Positions 59,537-64,000 of a stretch of DNA of 64,000 nt are shown piece after piece (the stretch's first letter is position 1; the number at the start of each line of letters is the position of its first letter). Position numbers and translations under genes: made by a program. Source of the DNA: Diplonema papillatum. Its lineage: Eukaryota; Euglenozoa; Diplonemea; Diplonemida; Diplonemidae. The stretch covers positions 62,001 through 126,000 of the forward strand of contig JAPJBO010000156.1 of the NCBI GenBank assembly GCA_030068145.1. The letters are read 5' to 3'. The notes beneath the pieces were generated by a model. That model did no database searches. It was given only the letters and a program-made list of their open reading frames with translations, and was not told the origin of the DNA.

Positions 59537-60217
59537 CTACAGGGGGGGCTAAGTACAATTGTGCACAATTGTATTCCAAAGCACGCACGCCAATCCCTGC
59601 CCCGGCAGAACTTGACAGTTGTTGAATAGAATTGCCTTGGAATACAATTGTTTTCTACAGAAGTCGCCTTGTCACGCGGCCAAGACGGAGACAGTCCGGC
59701 CCTCCGGGACTCCGGTCCCGGGGCGGAGTCCGGACAACATGTAGCCAAGCTGCACGAGCCGATTTCGTCTCCAATGCGCCACCTACAAACGCTCCGTGCG
59801 CCACCTACACTACGGGCCGTTCCAAAATCACTCTACTTCTCTGCTGATTTTGCGGAAGAATCTTCTACGGCCGGCAGAGATAGTCGGCGACGCCACAGCA
59901 CTGGGCGTTGCCTCGCCACCGCCGAACGACTTACGACAAACCACGTCCCTGCCGGGTCATCACGCTACTTAGTACGCTTGCGCAGTGGCTCGTAATAGCC
60001 CACAAAGGTTTCACAACAGTCACTGACAACTTGACAAAAGTGACCACCGGCTCCAGTCTACCGGAGTCCAGACCTGTTGTGGAGGGTCCACGATTAGAAG
60101 CCGTGTGCACAATTGTATTCCAAGGCAACTGCAATGTGTTCCAACATGAAAAAGACAATTGTGTTCAAAGGACACAATTGTATTCCAAGACAATTGTATT
60201 TAGCCCCCCCCCTGTAG
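59537..60217. mobile_element. non-autonomous element with 26-28-bp terminal inverted repeats
   Basis: Left end ctacagggggggctaagtac, right end the inverse with nine instead of seven C and one other change. Inside each end the 15-base motif acaattgtattccaa occurs (59565, 60109, 60174; inverted at 59637). 681 bp, no coding sequence of note. Subterminal repeats like these are typical binding sites for a transposase supplied in trans. No target duplication is obvious. Confidence 0.8.
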
Positions 60218-60974
60218 CACTCGTCGATGCTGGTCCTTTGTTGCGTGGTAGTGGCGAACCGGTCACTTGCGGTGTGGGTAGTGGTCGGCAGCGGTCGGGG
60301 ATTCTGCTTGCGGGTCAGCCTGCTCCTTCGTCAGCGGATGTTGCAGTGTGCTCAGTGCAAAAGATTCGGAGGCGCCTTTCGGTCGGTGGCAGAGGGGAAG
60401 AAACATGGCACTACAACACCGACTGTGTAGTTTCACTCCGATCGACATGAAAGGCGGTGAAGAGTTGCGTCAGAGGGGGAACACGTTTTGATACTCCGTC
60501 GTCTCCCAGTGTGCTATCGCCTCGGACCGTCAGCTCTCCTGCTCAGGCTCGGCTGGCCGTGCGACTAGTGATGTGCCTTGATAAGAGTTGTGTTCTGCGA
60601 CGTCGTTGATCGCTGATCCCTCAATCGAAGCACAGATGCCAGTTTCTTTCCAGGTGGTACACGGCTCCCGCGCCCGATACGTCACACCTTTCATTGTTCA
60701 GGCAGGGGAGTGTTCAGTTGGACCCCTTGCACATCGACCGGTACACAGCGGTCGGCGGCTTTGGACAAGTAGGTGTCAATGTGTAACTTTTTTGTCGTCA
60801 GTCCTTCTCAACCAATCCTTCCGCGTCTAATGTTTTGTACGCACATTAGACGAGTGTCCCTGGTTGGACTCATGCTTCGTAATTCGGCCAAGCACGCAAT
60901 TCGCAAGAAACAGAGAATGAGGCGGAGTAGCAAATGCACGGCTGAACAACGAGGCGGAGCCCTGCTTTTTCCTC
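60218..60974. other. spacer between two elements
   Basis: Nothing recognisable; short overlapping frames only. Confidence 0.4.
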
Positions 60975-62435
60975 CATATGGTACGATGCCAAACCCCCCC
61001 CCCCCCCCTTTGCACTAATAAATTTTTTTTTGATGTCACCCTATACTGGCCCTGAAACCCCACCTGTGTGGCCCAAAACGGTTTCCAAACGGTTTTTGGC
61101 GGGCTGAGTCGAGGTAAAGGGGTCTCTGAAGGCCCACGAATAGGCCCAGGTGGGCCCAGGTGGGCCCCGGAGCGGGCACTCAGTGCGAGGGGGGGTGCCC
61201 CCAAAATGGGGTCATTTTCAAAGCCTCGCCACTACTCAAGCTAGTCAAACACCTTCTGGCCTCCAGCGGGAAACCCAGACTTCAAAACGACAAGATCGGC
61301 TGTGTTCCGCTGTAGATAGCCACCAGCGGGTCCTCTTGAAGCCGAAGAATGTTCTCAGGGGTCACCGATAGCCCTACTTGGCCACCCCGCCTGCAGCGCC
61401 TGCGGTGGGCAGGCACACGTTGTAAATAGAGTGGGTGCAGCAGGTGCACCCTGCCTAGAATCCGGCTTTACCAGCAATACTAATTAAGAATTAAGGTTGA
61501 CCCAGAAAAACGGAAACTAAGAGAGGAGAAAATGCCAAAGATCACGGGTCTGGAGTTCGTGGAGTGATCGGTGAGAGCAATGCAGAAGTTGTCGCCGTTT
61601 CATGAGGAAACGAGACGTGGTCAGTCCTTGCAGAGACGACTCGTAGCCAGCAGGACCTTTTGCGAAAAGGTCTCTGGTGAGGACCTGATCGGTTTCTTTC
61701 TCGCCCTAATGACAGAGGAGGAGAAGGTTGCCATCTGGATGCGCCTTTCTGGTAGGCTTTCAGAAGCCTTCAACAGCCTTGACGACGAGGCGAGCCGGCG
61801 ACGCATCGTGAGCGGTTTGGACTGGGCACGTGCCCGGTACAGGGCTGTTGGAATGGTCGTGGGTGACAATCTCTGAAAGAACCGGGGAAAGGCTGACGAG
61901 ATTAGCGTTGGCGGGGGGCTCACAGTCGTCATCTTGGTTCTTTTGCATTTTTCCACCTTATATTCTGCGTTTTCCTTGTAAGCACTGTGTCTCAAAAGCG
62001 GGTGAAGCCGGATTCTAGGCAGGGTGCACTTGCATACCACACATTCTAAGCGTGTGCCTGCCCACTGCTGGCGCTGCACACATGGGGCTAACTGTGACCC
62101 CCGAGAGCATTCTTCGGCTTCAAGAGGACCCGCTGGTGGCTATCTACGGCTGAACACAGCCGATCTTGTCGTTTTGACGTCTGGGTTTCCCGCTGGAGGC
62201 CAGAAGGTGTTTGACTAGTTTGAGTAGTGGCGAGCTCGCGCTGAGTGCCCCACCTGGGCCCACCTGGGCCCACTCGTGGGCCTTCGGAGACCCCTTTACC
62301 TCGACTCAGCCCGTCAAAAACCGTTTGGGACTCGTTTTGGGCCACACAGATGGGGGTTCGGGGCCAGTATGGGGTGATGTTAAAAAGGTTTTTATTAGTG
62401 CAAAGGGGGGGGGGGGTTTGGCATCGTCTCATATG
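60975..62435. mobile_element. foldback element with arms of about 430-500 bp and an internal ORF
   Basis: Left arm 60975-61474 and right arm 62001-62435 are inverted copies with small indels: catatg then gatgccaaac and a long C run, caggtgggcccaggtggg, cagcgggaaacccagac, agccaccagcgggtcctctt, and tgcctagaatccggctt at the inner ends. The 525-bp centre is unique and contains a 98-codon frame. Long inverted arms around a short centre are the hallmark of foldback/MITE-like DNA transposons. No transposase is present. Confidence 0.9.
61580..61876 (+). CDS. small helical protein encoded inside the foldback element
   Basis: 98 codons from ATG 61580 (open from a GTG at 61571). The product is charged and strongly helical (MQKLSPFHEETRRGQSLQRR, then LIGFFLALMTEEEKVAIWMR, then a SLDDEASRRRIVSGLDWARA segment). 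It is the only frame in the unique centre with natural amino acid composition. No family recognised. It might be an accessory factor of the element, captured host sequence, or chance. Confidence 0.45.
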   Translation: MQKLSPFHEETRRGQSLQRRLVASRTFCEKVSGEDLIGFFLALMTEEEKVAIWMRLSGRLSEAFNSLDDEASRRRIVSGLDWARARYRAVGMVVGDNL

Positions 62436-62907
62436 TTTAACCTCGGCGAATATGCAGTTGGGAAGATTTAGTGGCTCGCGATTACCATGACATTGAAATG
62501 GTAAACTGCCCACTTTCACGCATATTGCGCCGGTCGTCCACCGTAGAACTCGCCCATGCCCGGCCAACTGCCTGCTGCAAACGGCGAGAAGGAGAAGGAG
62601 AAGGAGAAGGGTGGGATAGAGGTAGGAAAGGGAGGGTAAAAAAGATGGGTGTGCCACTCCTGGATGTAGTGCAGCTCCAGGGCAACACGTGTTGCGGACT
62701 CTGAGCAGTGTGGGGGCCAGCTACGGTAGCTCACGGACACCCACGCCCGCCTTCGACGCCACCAACTCGTGGGTCGCCTGCCCGATGACCGGTACTTGAA
62801 CTTGAGAGCTTGGAAGTGTATCCGAATTATCAAATATCAATCCTTGAGGACGCAGCACAGCCCGATCCTGATTTACTGGAAAGGGATTTGAGGTTAAGTA
62901 CACTTGT
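62436..62907. other. spacer with a purine-rich tract
   Basis: A (gagaag)n-like run at about 62586-62610. No gene. Confidence 0.4.
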
Positions 62908-63332
62908 TGGGACCCGAAAGATGGTGAACTATGCCTGGATAGGACGAAGCCGGGGGAAACCCTGGTGGAGGTCCGTTGCGGTGTTGACGTGCAAATCGCT
63001 CGTCAAAGCTGGGTATAGGGGCGAAAGACCCATCGAACCATCTAGTAGCTGGTTCACTCCGAAGTTTCCCTCAGGATAGCTAGAACCAAAACAGGAGTCA
63101 CGCCAGGTAAAGCGAATGATTGGAGGCATTGGGGAAATCGCTTCCTCGACCTATTCTCAAACTTTAAATGGGCGTGAGCTCGGGGTTACTTCATTGAACC
63201 CTGACGTAGAATCCTGGTTCTAAGTGGGCCACTTCTGGTAAGCAGGACTGGCGACGCGGGATGAACCGAGAGCTGACTTAAGGTGTCCGAGTGATCGCTC
63301 ATCAGATCCCACAAAGGGTGTCGGTTCTTAGG
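62908..63332 (+). pseudogene. 28S rRNA fragment (sense), domain II
   Basis: Reads as near-canonical 28S sequence: gacccgaaagatggtgaact, gtggaggtccgt, gacgtgcaaatcg, gggtataggggcgaaagacc, ccatctagtagctggttc, ctccgaagtttccctcagg, ctattctcaaactttaaatg and ctggcgacgcgggatgaacc. Similarity begins and ends abruptly, so it is a fragment and not an rDNA unit. It is the best preserved of the six domain-II pieces and may be close to the source copy. Confidence 0.92.
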
Positions 63333-64000
63333 CTTATGCTTTATATATTCGTATCTTCGCGACGCCAAGTGTAAACCGCATTCGGCTTGCCAGGCTATGA
63401 CCGTGGCCGTTTCTTAGCAAAACCACGCGCGACCAACACCAGCCATTTCCACGTTTCAGTTTGCTGCGGGAATTCTGCAGCAGAATTCATCCAAGAACCA
63501 TGTGCCGATCGACAGGGGGGAAAAAAAGAGAGGCACATCCTCGCGACATACCGTAAAAGAGTGAACGAGTACACCGGCAATACCGCCGCTTGACTGTAAC
63601 AGGGTGGGGCAACGCTGCATCAATTCTGCTGTCGAGCACCATTCTTGTCGCATCCGTTCGCGCCAAAAGTTCCACCTTTTTTCATTTGTCTTCTGACAGG
63701 TACCAGATTCCTTCTCACTGCGTTTGTGACTGACGGACGGCAAAACAGGGCTCGAATTAAAGCAGACTCTGCTAAAGCAAGAGGAAGACTCGCCAAAAGT
63801 ACTGTTCACGGTTCTGCCGACACTAAATGCAGCCGAGGACGCTGGTAGTCCGCTTGGCAGTGAATTCAAGTCAACTGAGACGACCCTGGCGTGTGTTCTT
63901 GGTAAGGGTGGGTGTTCCAGGTGTTTGTGCTTCTCGCGGTACAGTCCCCGCAAGCAGTGGACCTTCTTGTTGTGAAAGAACCGTGTTGAGGCTCTTTCGC
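63333..64000. other. terminal spacer
   Basis: No gene or repeat I can support up to the window end. Confidence 0.4.

Noticed and set aside
62908..63332. Functional rRNA gene
   Set aside because: Only a part of domain II is present, with abrupt ends and no neighbouring rRNA sequence.

Overview
The window looks like nuclear DNA of an intron-poor, GC-rich microbial eukaryote (alga or heterotrophic protist; I cannot name the taxon). Reasons: long uninterrupted GC-rich reading frames in lower-GC spacers, no bacterial ribosome-binding sites or operons, and eukaryotic families (REJ-type extracellular protein, UBL-STI1-UBA shuttle factor, EF-hand protein, membrane sulfotransferase, membrane class III cyclases, Mutator-like transposase). 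There are also broken pieces of cytosolic 28S rRNA. Most genes face the + strand.

Layout. 0-3.7 kb: a small membrane protein (437-835) and spacer. 3.7-13 kb: three copies of an unrecognised gene family (BRCT-like N-terminus, variable number of about 56-residue Ala/acidic/basic repeats, Cys/His C-terminal module). Each copy sits directly downstream of antisense 28S rRNA-derived sequence. 13.2-20.7 kb: a large secreted Cys-repeat/REJ/EGF protein in two blocks, probably one gene with an intron or break. 21.9-24.2 kb: a decayed Mutator-like transposase with a zinc knuckle and an OTU-like protease remnant. 24-31 kb: gene-poor repeats and palindromes. 31.5-35 kb: a class I aminotransferase with two truncated 5' copies upstream and two truncated 3' copies downstream. 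36-37.1 kb: UBL-STI1-STI1-UBA protein. 38.2-41.4 kb: six-EF-hand protein with a broken 5' copy upstream. 43.0-43.6 kb: unknown basic/acidic protein. 45.2-48.6 kb: sulfotransferase followed by a 49-bp minisatellite that grew out of its own last codons. 50.2-59.0 kb: two paralogous six-TM adenylyl-cyclase-type genes with a gene-conversion-like tract. 55.9-64 kb: three terminal-inverted-repeat elements, one a long foldback with its own 98-codon frame, and a sense 28S fragment.

The genes do not form a pathway. Their common feature is how the DNA has been rearranged. Ends of resident genes (5' ends of the aminotransferase and EF-hand genes, 3' ends of the aminotransferase and sulfotransferase genes, the Cys-repeat exon) have been copied in tandem or foldback form right beside the parent gene, and the same part of 28S rRNA has been seeded six times. 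Coding calls are made by eye from reading frames and motifs; spliced genes and exact starts are uncertain.
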